Of a DNA stretch of 64,000 nucleotides, positions 19,161 through 28,725 are shown piece by piece. Below the pieces are notes generated by a model, which was not told the DNA's origin, did no database searches, and worked only from the letters and a program-made list of their open reading frames with translations. Within the stretch, counting starts at the first letter, position 1. The number at the start of each line of letters is the position of its first letter. Both the position numbers and the translations under genes were made by a program. The stretch lies in contig NZ_CP072467.1 of NCBI RefSeq assembly GCF_018437505.1, positions 1,054,001 to 1,118,000 on the forward strand. The letters are read 5' to 3'. Source of the stretch: Spiractinospora alimapuensis. Its GTDB lineage: Bacteria > Actinomycetota > Actinomycetes > Streptosporangiales > Streptosporangiaceae.

Positions 19161-19919
19161 TCAGGCGGTGCGCCACCCCAGGACGTGGATCTGTGTGGCG
19201 ATTCCGGACAGTGTCGGGTGTGCCGAGGCCTCGCGTTCTAGCTCCGCCAGTGTCTGCGCGCTCGCCTCGCCGGTGTCGAACAGGCGCCCGGGCACCAGGT
19301 CGGTGAATACCCGGACCCCGGCCGGCGCGTCAGCGCGCAGGCCGGTCCCCTCGACCAGACGCAGGAGTTCCGCGCCGGTGAACCTCCTGGGAACGGGATC
19401 GTGCGCTCCGGAGCGGCCCTGGGGCGATCGCAGCACGTGCAGGGCCCCGTCGGGGTCACCGGCCAGGGCCCGGTGCAGGACGGCCGCGAGCGCGTTCGTG
19501 GCGAGGACGCTTACGGCGCCGCGTGGCCGCACGCAGCGACTCACCGCCGTGAGCACCGCGGCGGGGTCCTCGACGTGTTCCAGGACGGTGTGGAGCAGGA
19601 CCAGGTGGACGCTGCCGGGCTCGACGAGTCGCTCGAGGTCGGCCGCGTCCCCCTGGAGTCCGCGGACCTCCACACCGGTCTCGTCGGCGCGTCGTTCCAG
19701 CGCGGCGAGGGAGTCGGGACTGGGGTCCACGACGGTGACCCGGTGCCCCAGCTCCGCGAGCCGGACGGCGGACCCGCCGGTTCCCCCGCCCACGTCCAGC
19801 ACCTCGAGCGGCGCGGGGTCCGGTTGGCGGTCCAGCACCGCACGCAGGGACGCCCACAGCGTGTCGGTGCCGTGCGTGCCCGTGTGGGCGGTTCCTCTGT
19901 CGACCGGGTCCTGCGACAA
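19161..19919 (-). CDS. Class I SAM-dependent methyltransferase
   Basis: A 252-aa protein with the Rossmann-fold methyltransferase motifs: VLDVGGGTGGSAVRLAELG (motif I), TVVDPSP (motif II) and LVLLHTVLEHVEDP (motif IV region). The substrate is not evident. The start is an unusual TTG at 19919, supported by GGGAGG four bases upstream; no ATG or GTG lies nearby. Same-strand neighbours are dinB downstream and nusB upstream. Confidence 0.85.
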   Translation of the reverse strand: MSQDPVDRGTAHTGTHGTDTLWASLRAVLDRQPDPAPLEVLDVGGGTGGSAVRLAELGHRVTVVDPSPDSLAALERRADETGVEVRGLQGDAADLERLVEPGSVHLVLLHTVLEHVEDPAAVLTAVSRCVRPRGAVSVLATNALAAVLHRALAGDPDGALHVLRSPQGRSGAHDPVPRRFTGAELLRLVEGTGLRADAPAGVRVFTDLVPGRLFDTGEASAQTLAELEREASAHPTLSGIATQIHVLGWRTA

Positions 19920-20007
19920 GCGGCCTCCCTCGACCCGTGGTGGTGTGCGTGCTGCCCCGCAGGGGACCGGAGCCCGCCGACCTCCACCCCTCGGTTGCCC
20001 GACGGGG

Positions 20008-20421
20008 TCAGAGCGTCAGGGTCTCCTTGTGCTCGAGCACCCGTGAGAGCAGGCCGTTGACGAAGCCAGGGGCGTCGTCACTGGACAGGTCGCGGGCGGC
20101 CGCGACCGCCTCGGCGACCGCGACTCCGTCGGGAACGTCCTCGACGCCGAGCATCTCATAGATCCCCATCCGCAGGATGTTGCGGTCCACGATCGGCATC
20201 CGGTCAACGGTCCACCCGATGGCGAACTGGGCGATCAACGCGTCCAGCCGGTCACGGTGGAGGTCGATCTCGGTCGCGAGGTCCTCGGTGAAGTCGTTGA
20301 TGGGCGGGCTGGTCTGGGCGCGGCGCCGTTTCACCACGTCGGCGACGTCGACCCCGCGCACCTCCGCCTCGTACAACACCTCGATCGTGCGCAGCCGGGC
20401 TTTGTGTCTGGAACCGTTCAC
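20008..20421 (-). CDS. nusB: Transcription antitermination factor NusB
   Basis: NusB binds boxA RNA with NusE and supports processive rRNA transcription. The 137-aa helical protein begins SRHKARLRTIEVLYEAEVRG and ends in the family segment DDAPGFVNGLLSRVLE. The GTG start at 20421 overlaps the efp stop by one base. The order aroC-aroK-aroB-efp-nusB on this strand is a common actinobacterial arrangement. Confidence 0.95.
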   Translation of the reverse strand: MNGSRHKARLRTIEVLYEAEVRGVDVADVVKRRRAQTSPPINDFTEDLATEIDLHRDRLDALIAQFAIGWTVDRMPIVDRNILRMGIYEMLGVEDVPDGVAVAEAVAAARDLSSDDAPGFVNGLLSRVLEHKETLTL

Positions 20422-20996
20422 TAGTTGACGCGGCTCAGATAGTCACCGCTGCGGGTGTCGACCTTCACGCGCTCGCCGGTGGTCACGAACAGGGGAACCT
20501 GGATGACGGCCCCGGTCTCCAGCGTGGCGGGCTTGGTGCCGCCGGTGGAGCGGTCGCCCTGCAGCCCGGGCTCGGTCTCGCTGATCGTGAGGTCGACGGC
20601 GGCCGGCAGCTCGACGTAGAGCGGGTTGCCGTCGTTCGTCGCCACCGTGGCGATGGAGCTCTCCAGCAGGTAGTCGGCGTTGCTACCGACCACGTTGGCG
20701 GGGACCTCGAGCTGCTCGTAGGTCTGGGTGTCCATGAAGACGTAGGAGACGCCGTCGAAGTAGAGGTACTGCATGTCGCGACGGTCAACGTTGGCGACAT
20801 CCACCTTGATGCCGGCGTTGAAGGTCTTGTCCACGACCTTGCCCGAGGTGACGTTCTTGAGCTTGGTACGCACGAACGCGCCACCCTTGCCCGGCTTGAC
20901 GTGCTGGAACTCCACGACGCTCCAGAGCTCGCCGCCGTCGAGTCTCAGCACAATGCCGTTCTTGAGATCGTTGGTCGAGGCCACTTCGGTTGTCAC
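20421..20996 (-). CDS. efp: Translation elongation factor P
   Basis: EF-P relieves ribosome stalling at polyproline stretches. The product is up to 191 aa with the three-domain layout: KOW-like N-terminus ([20 protein letters not shown]), the loop [15 protein letters not shown] that carries the tip residue, and the C-terminal OB domains ending YLSRVN. Start is placed at the GTG at 20996; a GTG at 20984 (V-A-S-T-N-D-L) would match the usual EF-P N-terminus better and cannot be excluded. Confidence 0.96.
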   Translation of the reverse strand: MTTEVASTNDLKNGIVLRLDGGELWSVVEFQHVKPGKGGAFVRTKLKNVTSGKVVDKTFNAGIKVDVANVDRRDMQYLYFDGVSYVFMDTQTYEQLEVPANVVGSNADYLLESSIATVATNDGNPLYVELPAAVDLTISETEPGLQGDRSTGGTKPATLETGAVIQVPLFVTTGERVKVDTRSGDYLSRVN

Positions 20997-21080
20997 TCTC
21001 CAGATTCGGGCGTGTTGAGCCGGAGTCTCATGTCCGGCTTGCGATTGTAGTGTCTCGGTGTACTGCTTCCCGCCGGGCGA

Positions 21081-22166
21081 TCAGGCGCTGACGTCGCCGT
21101 ACGCGGCGCTCAGCAGGTCCTCCGGCGGGTCGGTCAGTGTTCCCGGGCGGGCGAGGTCGTCCAGCACCACGAAGCGTCGCACCGCGCCGCGGTTCTTCTT
21201 GTCCACCCGCATCGCGTCGCGCAGGGCGGGCCAGGAGTCGACGTCGTAGCTGGTGGGAAGGCCCACAGCGCGCAGGATATCCCGGTGTCGGTCCACGAGC
21301 TCCTGGTCGATCCGACCGTCGCGTCGCGCCAGTTCGGCCGCGTAGACCATACCGATGGCGACGGCGTGGCCGTGTCGGAACCGGTAGTCCTCGACTTTCT
21401 CCACGGCGTGCGCGAGCGTGTGGCCGTAGTTGAGGATCTCCCGCCGCCCGCTTTCCCGCAGGTCACCGGAGACGACCTCGGCCTTCACCGTGACGGCCCG
21501 CTCCACCAGCTCCCGGGTGTGCGCACCGTCGGGCCGGGCGGCGACGTCGGCGTCGCGCTCGACCAGGTCGAGGATGACGGGGTCGGCGATGAACCCGGCC
21601 TTGATCACCTCGGCGAGTCCGCCGATGTAGTCCTGACGGGGAAGCGAGTCCAGGACGTCGAGATCGCAGACCACCGCGGCCGGTGGGTGGAAGGAACCGA
21701 CGAGGTTCTTGCCCTCGGCCGTGTTGATGCCGGTCTTCCCGCCCACCGCCGCGTCGACCATGGCGAGAAGCGTGGTGGGTACGTGGACGACGTCGACGCC
21801 ACGCAGCCACGTGGCGGCGACGAAGCCGGCGAGGTCGGTGACGGCGCCGCCGCCGACGCCCACGACGACGTCGGCGCGGGTGAAGCCGGCCTGCCCCAAC
21901 TGTGCCCACAGGCCGGAGGCGACGTCGACGTGTTTCGCGGCCTCACCGGCCGGAACCGGCAGGGCGAGGACCTCGTGTCCGGCGTCGGCCAACGCGGCGC
22001 GGACGCGCCGGGCGAGCTCCTCGAGGCCCTCGGGGTGGACGACGCCCACCCGTCGGGGGGTCGGGCCAACACAGGGCGCGACCTCACCGAGGATCCCCCG
22101 CCCCACGACGACGTCGTAGGGGCGCTCGGTCCCGTTGGCGCCGACGGTGATCCGGGTGGGGCTCAT
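21081..22166 (-). CDS. aroB: 3-dehydroquinate synthase AroB
   Basis: AroB converts DAHP to 3-dehydroquinate, the second step of the shikimate pathway, using NAD and a divalent metal. The 361-aa protein has the NAD-binding [19 protein letters not shown], then [12 protein letters not shown]. The metal-binding sites are Glu in GLAEVIKAG and His residues in [11 protein letters not shown] and [10 protein letters not shown]. Its ATG overlaps the aroK stop (ATGA), so aroK and aroB are coupled. Confidence 0.96.
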   Translation of the reverse strand: MSPTRITVGANGTERPYDVVVGRGILGEVAPCVGPTPRRVGVVHPEGLEELARRVRAALADAGHEVLALPVPAGEAAKHVDVASGLWAQLGQAGFTRADVVVGVGGGAVTDLAGFVAATWLRGVDVVHVPTTLLAMVDAAVGGKTGINTAEGKNLVGSFHPPAAVVCDLDVLDSLPRQDYIGGLAEVIKAGFIADPVILDLVERDADVAARPDGAHTRELVERAVTVKAEVVSGDLRESGRREILNYGHTLAHAVEKVEDYRFRHGHAVAIGMVYAAELARRDGRIDQELVDRHRDILRAVGLPTSYDVDSWPALRDAMRVDKKNRGAVRRFVVLDDLARPGTLTDPPEDLLSAAYGDVSA

Positions 22167-22702
22167 CGGGACCCCGCCGTGTGGTTTCCCAGGGCGGCCA
22201 GGATCTCGTCGACGATCTCCTCGGGGTGGTATCCCGTGGTGTTGACGGTCGCGGTGGCGAGGCCCTCGTAGATGGGGAGACGTTCCTCCAACAGCGCTTT
22301 GAGGCGGGCACGTGGGTTGCCGGCGAGGAGCGGCCTCGCCTGGTTGAGTCCGACCCGCTTCACCGCGTCGGCGAAGTCCACCTGGAGGTAGACCACCGCG
22401 TGCGCGGCGAGATCGGCCCGGGTCCGCTCGTCGAGCACGGATCCGCCACCCAGGGCGACGACGCCGGACGCCTCGCGCAGGGCGTCGGCCACGGCGGCGC
22501 GCTCGAGCCGCCGGAACTCCTCTTCGCCCTCGTCGAGGAAGATGTCGCCGATGGGTTTGCCCGCCCGGTGCTCCACGACGATGTCGATGTCGACGAAGTC
22601 CACGTCGAGCCGCTCGGCCAGCAGGGTGCCGATGGTGCTCTTACCGGCGCCGGGCGGTCCGATGATCACCGCTTTGGGTGCGGAGTGTGCGCTCTCGTCC
22701 AT
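22163..22702 (-). CDS. aroK: Shikimate kinase AroK
   Basis: AroK phosphorylates shikimate at the 3-position. The 179-aa P-loop kinase has Walker [14 protein letters not shown], the substrate segment [16 protein letters not shown], and [12 protein letters not shown]; the lid arginine is in [13 protein letters not shown]. The ATG at 22702 was chosen because the upstream extension lies inside aroC; only one base separates the two genes. It forms the middle of a coupled aroC-aroK-aroB operon. Confidence 0.96.
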   Translation of the reverse strand: MDESAHSAPKAVIIGPPGAGKSTIGTLLAERLDVDFVDIDIVVEHRAGKPIGDIFLDEGEEEFRRLERAAVADALREASGVVALGGGSVLDERTRADLAAHAVVYLQVDFADAVKRVGLNQARPLLAGNPRARLKALLEERLPIYEGLATATVNTTGYHPEEIVDEILAALGNHTAGSR

Positions 22703-22703
22703 G

Positions 22704-23882
22704 TCAGCGGATCTCCAGTGTGTCGAGGTAGGCACGTGCGTTGCGCCGGACCTCCGCGAGTGAGTCCCCGCCGAACTTCTCCAGGACCGCCTCGGCGAGC
22801 ACGAGGGCGACCATGGCCTCGGCGACGACGCCCGCGGCCGGCACCGCCGTGACGTCACTGCGCTGGTGGTGCGCCTGCGTGGCCTCGCCGGTGACGACGT
22901 CCACGGTGTCCAGGGCGCGGGGCACGGTGGCGATCGGCTTCATCGCGACCCGGACCCGTAGGGGGTCGCCGGTGGACATGCCGCCCTCGACTCCCCCGGC
23001 GCGGTTGGTGCGGCGCCGCAGGCCGGACTCCCCGGGCTCGATCTCGTCGTGGGCGGCGGATCCGCGTCGGGTCGCCGTGGCGAAGCCGTCGCCGATCTCG
23101 ACACCCTTCATCGCCTGGATTCCCATGAGCGCTCCCGCGAGCCGGGCGTCCAGGCGCCGGTCCCAGTGCACGTGGCTGCCGAGACCTGGTGGGAGTCCGT
23201 AGGCGACGACCTCGACCACACCGCCGAGGGTGTCGCCGGTCTTCTTGGTGTCGTCCACCTCGGCCACCATGCGGGCGCTGGTGTCGGGGTCGGCGCAGCG
23301 CACCGGGTCGGCGTCGACACGGGGCAGGTCATCGCGCCCCGGCAGCGTGCCCTCGGGCACGGAGACCCCGCCCATCGCCACGACGTGGCTGAGGATCTCC
23401 ACGTCCAGGGCCTGGCGGCAGAACTGGCGTGCGACCTCCCCGATGGCGACCCGCGCGGCCGTCTCGCGGGCGCTGGCGCGCTCCAGGATCGGGCGTGCCT
23501 CGGAGTGGCCGTACTTCTGCATGCCGGCGAGGTCGGCGTGACCGGGGCGGGGACGGGTGAGGGGCGCGTTTCGGGCCAGCCCCTCCAGTTCGTCGTCGGG
23601 GACGGGGTCGGCGGACATGACCGTCTCCCACTTGGGCCACTCGCTGTTGGCCACCTCGACGGCGACGGGCGAGCCCAGGGTGCTTCCGTGTCGGAGACCC
23701 CCGATGACCCGCACCTGGTCCCGCTCGAACTTCATCCGGGCGCCGCGGCCGTACCCGGCACGCCGGCGCTGGAGCGCCGTGGCGATGTCGTCGGAGGTCA
23801 CCGACACACCGGCCGGTAGTCCCTCCAGGGTCGCGACGAGTGCGGGTCCGTGTGATTCGCCCGCGGTCAGCCAACGCAGCAT
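22704..23882 (-). CDS. aroC: Chorismate synthase AroC
   Basis: AroC makes chorismate from EPSP using reduced FMN. The 392-aa protein begins [20 protein letters not shown] and contains family segments [32 protein letters not shown] and the signature-like [19 protein letters not shown]. It ends with [17 protein letters not shown]. The ATG at 23882 matches the conserved N-terminus, and the frame upstream of it does not look like protein. It is the first gene of the aroC-aroK-aroB operon. Confidence 0.97.
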   Translation of the reverse strand: MLRWLTAGESHGPALVATLEGLPAGVSVTSDDIATALQRRRAGYGRGARMKFERDQVRVIGGLRHGSTLGSPVAVEVANSEWPKWETVMSADPVPDDELEGLARNAPLTRPRPGHADLAGMQKYGHSEARPILERASARETAARVAIGEVARQFCRQALDVEILSHVVAMGGVSVPEGTLPGRDDLPRVDADPVRCADPDTSARMVAEVDDTKKTGDTLGGVVEVVAYGLPPGLGSHVHWDRRLDARLAGALMGIQAMKGVEIGDGFATATRRGSAAHDEIEPGESGLRRRTNRAGGVEGGMSTGDPLRVRVAMKPIATVPRALDTVDVVTGEATQAHHQRSDVTAVPAAGVVAEAMVALVLAEAVLEKFGGDSLAEVRRNARAYLDTLEIR

Positions 23883-23937
23883 AGTTCCAATTTTCCCATG
23901 TCTCCGTACGTGCTGTGGCCACGGAGGCGCAGGCCTC

Positions 23938-24768
23938 TCAGGGGAGCAGTGCGGAGAGCGTCCGCGCGGTCCAAGGGCCCGCGATAACAGCTCCGAGCGT
24001 ACCGACCGCCATGAACGGTCCGAGCGGGACCACCGTGCCGCGGGCCTCGCGCAGCGCGACCCGCCACCCGGTCGGCTCGGGTCGCACCCGCCAACGATAG
24101 GTCGCGGCGGCGACGCCGTACCCGGCGGAGAGAAAACTCCACAGATAGAACGCGACGACGATGTTGATGATTCCGGTCCAGCCCAGGTAGGCACCGAGAA
24201 GGCCCACGATCTTGATGTCGCCACCACCTATCCCCCGGCCGAAGAGCAGACCGACCAGGCCATAGATCGCGGTCAGACCGACGAGCCCGGCTCCGGCGCC
24301 CAGCAGCGGCTCGGGGCCGCCCCACAGCGCGGCGAGGCCGAGGAGCAGGAACGCGACCGGGTAGGCCGGGAGTACGAGGCGGTCCGGGAGACGATGGACC
24401 CGGGCGTCGATGACGGCGACGGGGACGAGGACCGCGGCGAGGAAGCCGAAGGCCACGAGCTCGAAGCCGACGTCGAACCGGACCGCCAGGGCGGCGAACG
24501 TCGCGGCGAGCAGGAGCGGGACCAGGACGTCGCCCCGCGCTCGGTGGTGACAGTGCGGACAGGGCGCTCGGGAGAACAGCCGAGGCGGAACGGGCGACCA
24601 TCGCGACCAGGGGACGATGGTGCCGCAGGTGGGGCACTGCGGTGGGGGCGGGACCACCGTCTCCTCGTCCGGGTAGGGGACGAACATGCCGGTGACGGGG
24701 GCCAGCCACAGCCCGAGGAGTCCGCCCAGCGCCGCCACCACCCCGACGCTCGCCAACTCCGCCCCCAT
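23938..24768 (-). CDS. A24-family prepilin peptidase
   Basis: A 276-aa polytopic membrane protein. The N-terminus has a helix and then a CxxC pair set (CPTCGT and CPHCHH), the zinc-type cytoplasmic motif of bifunctional prepilin peptidases. Later come the two catalytic aspartates in [15 protein letters not shown] and [14 protein letters not shown]. Such enzymes cleave and often N-methylate type IV pilin or Tad/Flp prepilins at the membrane. No pilin genes lie in this window. It is probably expressed separately from aroC, with 55 bp between them. Confidence 0.9.
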   Translation of the reverse strand: MGAELASVGVVAALGGLLGLWLAPVTGMFVPYPDEETVVPPPPQCPTCGTIVPWSRWSPVPPRLFSRAPCPHCHHRARGDVLVPLLLAATFAALAVRFDVGFELVAFGFLAAVLVPVAVIDARVHRLPDRLVLPAYPVAFLLLGLAALWGGPEPLLGAGAGLVGLTAIYGLVGLLFGRGIGGGDIKIVGLLGAYLGWTGIINIVVAFYLWSFLSAGYGVAAATYRWRVRPEPTGWRVALREARGTVVPLGPFMAVGTLGAVIAGPWTARTLSALLP

Positions 24769-25189
24769 CGTCTCCCCCTCCGTGCCACCGCGCGATTCCG
24801 TCGACCGTCAGGATCCACCATCCGCGGCGGTGGGGGTAGTCGGAGGCGTGGACGTGTGGACCGGCCGGCTCGTCACGCACGCGTTGGCGTGTCACACGCG
24901 AGAGGCCCCGCTGAGGAACTGGCGAGCCACCGGGAGCCGGGGCCGGGGCCGCGAACGCGTGCCACGGGTGGGCGGACCACTCGGTGTGGCCGGCCAGGCC
25001 GGCCGCGTCGTGCGGCCTTCACCGACCTGGCGGGGGTGCGGCGTGCCGAGAGTGCGCACCGCCACTCCCTCGAACCCCCGCGAACACGATCGCCCGCTGG
25101 GGCGCTCCGAACACGGCGCGGTGACGTCGCGGGAGCCTCACCCACGCCCCTTCTCGGGTGGCGGGGATTGGGCGGCCTCCCGCGCGCGG
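24769..25189. other. 421-bp intergenic region, no gene seen
   Basis: No ORF with a ribosome-binding site and protein-like composition is visible on either strand. A GGCCGGCC-AGGCCGGCC self-complementary stretch lies near 24990-25006. It could fold behind the MarR gene, which ends at 25190 on the minus strand, but no U-tract follows. Confidence 0.4.
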
Positions 25190-25633
25190 TCAGTGTCCCT
25201 CGAGTTGGTTCCGGACCTCGCGGACGAGGGTCGTGGCGTCGTCGAGTCGTCCTTCGGTGAACCGCTCCGCGAACTCGGCCAGCAGGGGCGCACGGGCGGC
25301 GCGGGCCGCGGCGGCGAGGTCCGCTCCTCGTGCGGTGAGCGTGATGAGGACAGCTCGGCCGTCCTGGGGCGAGGCGGCGCGTGTGACCAGGCCCTCGGCG
25401 TCGAGCCGGCCGATGAGTCGGCTCGGGTGGCCGGATTCGGCGACGAGGTGTGTGGCGAGTTCCTTGAGCGTGACCGGCCCCAGCCGTTCCAGGGCCATCA
25501 ACGCGTCCGCCTGGACACAGGTGAGTCCCAGTTCTTTGAACGTCCGGGTGAGGACGGGGTTGAGCTCGGCGATCATGCTCTTCACCTCGAAGATGAACTC
25601 GAGCACGGATTCGTCGGCCAATTTAGATGACAT
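25190..25633 (-). CDS. MarR-family transcriptional regulator
   Basis: A 147-aa winged-helix regulator. The helical N-terminus (FIFEVKSMIAELNPVLTRTF) leads into the HTH (VTLKELATHLVAESGHPSRLIGRL) and the beta-wing SPQDGRAVLITLTARG. The ATG at 25633 lies inside the left arm of a 15-bp inverted repeat shared with the divergent oxidoreductase gene. It is therefore likely to repress itself and that gene, with release by a small electrophile or quinone-type ligand, as in related MarR pairs (inference). Confidence 0.88.
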   Translation of the reverse strand: MSSKLADESVLEFIFEVKSMIAELNPVLTRTFKELGLTCVQADALMALERLGPVTLKELATHLVAESGHPSRLIGRLDAEGLVTRAASPQDGRAVLITLTARGADLAAAARAARAPLLAEFAERFTEGRLDDATTLVREVRNQLEGH

Positions 25634-25680
25634 GTGACCTACTTGTCTGTATCGTCTAGTGCATGACATGTTACGTAAAT
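25621..25680. promoter_or_regulatory. Inverted-repeat operator between marR and oxidoreductase gene
   Basis: The left arm ATTTAGATGACATGT (25621-25635) and the right arm ACATGTTACGTAAAT (25666-25680) are inverted copies of ATTTAnnTnACATGT, centred between the divergent genes. Each arm also contains the 6-bp palindrome ACATGT. The left arm covers the MarR start codon and the right arm covers the first ATG of the oxidoreductase gene, consistent with a shared MarR operator. Confidence 0.6.
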
Positions 25681-26688
25681 TCGGTGCGTCACACACGACG
25701 CTCCGCCCGCGTCACCCGGTTCGGCGCCCCCGAGACCACTCTGTCGAACGAACCGACGAATCCACGTCGAATCGGACACCGTGCGCGGATCCGCGTCACC
25801 CACGCCTCCGTGGGCGTCACCGACGTCCTGGCCCGCGACGGGCGCTACCTCCTGAAGCCGAGGACGGGGTTCGTTCCCGGGTACGACTTCGTCGGAGTGC
25901 TCGAGGAGCTCGCTCCGGGGGCCAGCCCCAATGGGCTCTCCCCCGGCCAGCGTGTCGCCGGAGTCCTGCCGCGAATGGGGGCCCACGCCACGGAGGTTCG
26001 AGTGAACCCCGCACTCCTCGCCGCCGTTCCCGACGGGCTCGACTCGGAGGTCGCCGCCACACTGCCGCTCGACGCGCTCACCGCGTACCACGCGCTTGAC
26101 CAGGGCCCCGCCGGCGCCACTCAGGTGCTGGTCCAGGGCGCGGGGGGCGCGGTGGGGAGCCTCGCCGTCCAGCTCGCGCGCGAGCGCGGCCTCGCCGTGT
26201 TCGGTACCGCGTCCGCCCGGACCGGGCACACGGCCGAGAGCCACGGCGCCCGGGTGTTCGACTACCGCGACCCCGCGTGGCTGGACGCCTTGTCGGCCGA
26301 GCTCGACGGCGGTGTCGACCTCGCGATCGACCACACGGGCGGCACGCGGGTGCGTCGGGTGGTCGCGCGGCACGGACGTGTCGTACGGACCGCGTTCGGC
26401 GACGCGTCCGCGCTTCCACGCGCCACGACCGCGCTCCGTAGCCTGGGAACGGTCGCGCGACACCTCGCCCGACCCACGGAGCGGATCTGCTCCGTCCCAC
26501 TGTGGGCGATGGCGCGTCCGTCCGAGGTTGGGCGCACCTTGGACGCACTGTTGGAGCGGTGCGCCCACGGACGGTTGTCGCCCCCCAGCCCACGAGTCGT
26601 GCCGTTCACCGCGTACGACGAGGCCGTCGGACTGACCCGGGATCAGGCACCCGGCACCAAGGTCGTGCTGCGGATGCCACCGGGGTGA
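25663..26688 (+). CDS. Zinc-independent alcohol dehydrogenase / quinone oxidoreductase (MDR family)
   Basis: A medium-chain dehydrogenase/reductase of about 340 aa. The N-terminal GroES-like domain carries RIRVTHASVGVTDVLARDGRY and GYDFVGVLEELAPG; the NADPH-binding Rossmann domain carries VLVQGAGGAVGSLAVQLAR. Catalytic zinc cysteines are absent, so it is more like quinone oxidoreductases than alcohol dehydrogenases. The start at 25663 lies within the operator arm; a GTG at 25684 (V-R-H-T-R-R-S-A-R-V) may be the real start. It is divergent from the marR gene and probably controlled by it. Confidence 0.87.
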   Translation: MTCYVNSVRHTRRSARVTRFGAPETTLSNEPTNPRRIGHRARIRVTHASVGVTDVLARDGRYLLKPRTGFVPGYDFVGVLEELAPGASPNGLSPGQRVAGVLPRMGAHATEVRVNPALLAAVPDGLDSEVAATLPLDALTAYHALDQGPAGATQVLVQGAGGAVGSLAVQLARERGLAVFGTASARTGHTAESHGARVFDYRDPAWLDALSAELDGGVDLAIDHTGGTRVRRVVARHGRVVRTAFGDASALPRATTALRSLGTVARHLARPTERICSVPLWAMARPSEVGRTLDALLERCAHGRLSPPSPRVVPFTAYDEAVGLTRDQAPGTKVVLRMPPG

Positions 26689-26701
26689 CGTCCGGCTCGG
26701 C

Positions 26702-27415
26702 TCAACCCTGGTCGGCTTGGGCGCGGACGACCGCGCTGAGCTCGACGCCGCTGGGCAGCATGGGCCGCAGGTGCCCGCGGAGCTCCTCGGCGATCCTGCG
26801 GACCATGGCGTCGTCACGGCGGTGGAGTTCCAGACGGACCCCCAGGTCGGCGCGGTCGGAGTCCAGGACACGGACGCGATCGATGTCGGTCTCGGCCTGG
26901 GTGACGCGGTAGATGGTGGCGAGAACCTGTGGGTCGGCCTTGGCCTCGGGGACACTGCCGTCCTGGGCGAAGGCGCGCAGGAAGTAGTCCTCCACCGCGT
27001 AGGTCACGGGACCGGCGACGTCGATGACGAGAGCGTCCGCGCCTTCGTCGAGCGCCGCCTGGCAGGCCTCCTCCACGTAGGCGGGGACGGGGCGGGCGTC
27101 GCGACGCCAGCGTTGCATGGCGTCCACGCAGGTGAAGGCGAGCACACCACGGCGGCCGTCCGCACCGACCATGATGGGCAGGGCGACGTCGCTGCGCTTC
27201 TCCCGGGTGCGACCGTTGGCGTCGGTCTCGGTCTCCGAAGCCAGGGCGACGACGGGGATCAGCAAGCGCACACCGCCGAGGACCGCGAGCACGTCACGGT
27301 CGGTCGCGGTGCGCTTGGCGAAGGAGTGCAACGCTGCCCGCAGCGTGGGATCGACCGCTCCGGTGTCGCCGGTGAATCGCCGCGCTCCGATGATCTGAGG
27401 TCCTGTGGCCGTCAC
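26702..27415 (-). CDS. SseB family protein
   Basis: A 237-aa soluble protein. Residues about 20-140 resemble the SseB N-terminal domain: VRLLIPVVALASE, LPIMVGADGRRGVLAFTCVDAMQRW, AALDEGADALVIDVAGP. In actinobacteria these are cytoplasmic proteins of unknown role and are not linked to type III secretion. The GTG start at 27415 is the only good candidate. It converges with the oxidoreductase gene, with 13 bp between stops. Confidence 0.72.
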   Translation of the reverse strand: MTATGPQIIGARRFTGDTGAVDPTLRAALHSFAKRTATDRDVLAVLGGVRLLIPVVALASETETDANGRTREKRSDVALPIMVGADGRRGVLAFTCVDAMQRWRRDARPVPAYVEEACQAALDEGADALVIDVAGPVTYAVEDYFLRAFAQDGSVPEAKADPQVLATIYRVTQAETDIDRVRVLDSDRADLGVRLELHRRDDAMVRRIAEELRGHLRPMLPSGVELSAVVRAQADQG

Positions 27416-27513
27416 GCTTCGACCCTACCCAGGGCCGGCCCGCGTCGTGACGGTCCCCCCGTGCCCTGGGGACATCTTGGGCGTGTCGCGGACGAGGTGT
27501 GCGTCCGCACGCG

Positions 27514-27969
27514 TCAGTCGTCGAGCCCTCGGTTCAGCCGGTCGAGGGTGTCGCGCAGTTCCTTGAGGTCGTCGGGCGTGAGGTGGTCGAAGAAGTAGCG
27601 CCGAACGTCGGAGACGTGCCCCGGCGCCGCGGAGCGGACGGCCTCGAGCCCCTTGTCGGTGAGCACCGCCCACGACCCACGCCGGTCCTCCCCGCAGGTC
27701 TCCCGGCGCACGTACCCGTCCCGCTCCAGTCGGGCGACCTGGTGTGAGAGACGACTCTTGGACACCAGGACGGCGTCGGCGAGCAGACTCATCCGCAGTC
27801 GCCGCTCCGGCGCCTCGGACAGGTGGACCAGCAGCCCGTACTCCACGAGCGTGATCCCGCTCTCCTTGCGCAGCGCGCGGTCCAGACGCTCGTCGAGCTT
27901 GGACGTCACGGCGAGGTAGGTACGCCAGACGTGCTGTTCTTCGGGGTCGAGCCACCCCACCACGTTCAT
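27514..27969 (-). CDS. MarR-family transcriptional regulator
   Basis: A 151-aa winged-helix protein with HTH segment LRMSLLADAVLVSKSRLSHQVARLERDG and wing TCGEDRRGSWAVLTDKG. It is divergent from a YceI gene, and an 18-bp palindrome lies 26 bp upstream of its ATG. This MarR/YceI pairing recurs in actinobacteria; it probably represses both itself and yceI. Ligand unknown. Confidence 0.9.
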   Translation of the reverse strand: MNVVGWLDPEEQHVWRTYLAVTSKLDERLDRALRKESGITLVEYGLLVHLSEAPERRLRMSLLADAVLVSKSRLSHQVARLERDGYVRRETCGEDRRGSWAVLTDKGLEAVRSAAPGHVSDVRRYFFDHLTPDDLKELRDTLDRLNRGLDD

Positions 27970-27995
27970 GCCTCCAGTGTAGACTTGCGCGAAAT

Positions 27996-28013
27996 TAGTT
28001 TAAGCATAAACTA
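27996..28013. promoter_or_regulatory. Perfect palindromic operator between marR and yceI
   Basis: TAGTTTA-AGCA-TAAACTA has perfect 7-bp arms. Reading toward yceI, a -35-like TTGCGC (27985-27990) precedes a -10-like TAAACT (28007-28012) with a 16-bp spacer, so the palindrome would cover the -10 and spacer. The site suits repression by the divergent MarR protein. Confidence 0.75.
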
Positions 28014-28109
28014 TCTCCACGGGGGCTTCCGGCAGAGCGCACTGCGGACAGCCATGCCGTTTCGCTTAGAGTAACAATGAAACCACCATCCGTTATGGGG
28101 GCATCACCT

Positions 28110-28652
28110 ATGAGCGACGTCCAGATCAAACCCGGAACGTGGACCATCGACCCGGACCACACCGAGATCGCGTTCACCGTGCGGCACATGATGGTGAGCA
28201 AGGTCCGGGGACGGTTCGACAAGTTCTCGTCCACGATGCGCATCGACGAGGACCCAGCGAAGTCCTCGGTCGAGGCGACCATCGACGCCTCGTCGATCGA
28301 CACCGGGCAGGAGGATCGGGACAACCACATCCGGTCCGCCGACTTCTTCGAGGTCGACAAGCACCCGTCGTTCCTGTTCAAGTCGACCGGGATCCGGCCG
28401 GCCGGCGACGACTTCGTTCTCACCGGTGACCTCACGATCAAGGGCAACACGCGACCGGTCGAGTTGAAGCTGGAGTTCAACGGGACCACCGTCGACCCCT
28501 ACGGCAACGACCGCGCCGGTTTCCACGCCGAGACCGAGATCGAGCGCAGCGAGTTCGGCGTCGACATCAAGATGCCGATGGACGGCGGCGGGGTCGTCGT
28601 CGGCGAGCGCATCAAGATCGAGATCGACGCGGAGTACACGCGCCAGCAGTGA
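28110..28652 (+). CDS. YceI family protein
   Basis: YceI proteins are small lipocalin-like beta-barrels that bind polyisoprenoid-type lipids. The product is 180 aa from the ATG at 28110: GTWTIDPDHTEIAFTVRHMM at the start, then DHIRSADFFEVDKHPSFLF-like and the terminal EFGVDIKMPMDGGGVVVGERIKI. No signal peptide is present, so it is cytoplasmic. An upstream in-frame ATG at 28077 exists but the family start fits 28110. A strong hairpin follows the stop. Confidence 0.92.
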   Translation: MSDVQIKPGTWTIDPDHTEIAFTVRHMMVSKVRGRFDKFSSTMRIDEDPAKSSVEATIDASSIDTGQEDRDNHIRSADFFEVDKHPSFLFKSTGIRPAGDDFVLTGDLTIKGNTRPVELKLEFNGTTVDPYGNDRAGFHAETEIERSEFGVDIKMPMDGGGVVVGERIKIEIDAEYTRQQ

Positions 28653-28662
28653 CCACCTGACG

Positions 28663-28702
28663 GGTATCGTGGGGTGGCTTCCGTCCGGCCACCCCCGATA
28701 CC
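28663..28702 (+). terminator. Strong hairpin after yceI
   Basis: GGTATCG-T-GGGGTGGC (28663-28678) pairs with GCCACCCCCGATACC (28688-28702), giving 15 base pairs with a one-base bulge and a 9-nt loop, 11 bp after the yceI stop. There is no long U-tract, as is common for actinobacterial terminators. It also lies just before the DUF2470 gene. Confidence 0.65.
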
Positions 28703-28725
28703 ACTCACGCAGTTGGGAGCGCCCG

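Noticed and set aside
27425-27955. 176-aa frame overlapping the second MarR gene
   Set aside because: It is a shifted-frame shadow; the 27514-27969 frame has the complete winged-helix pattern and operator context.
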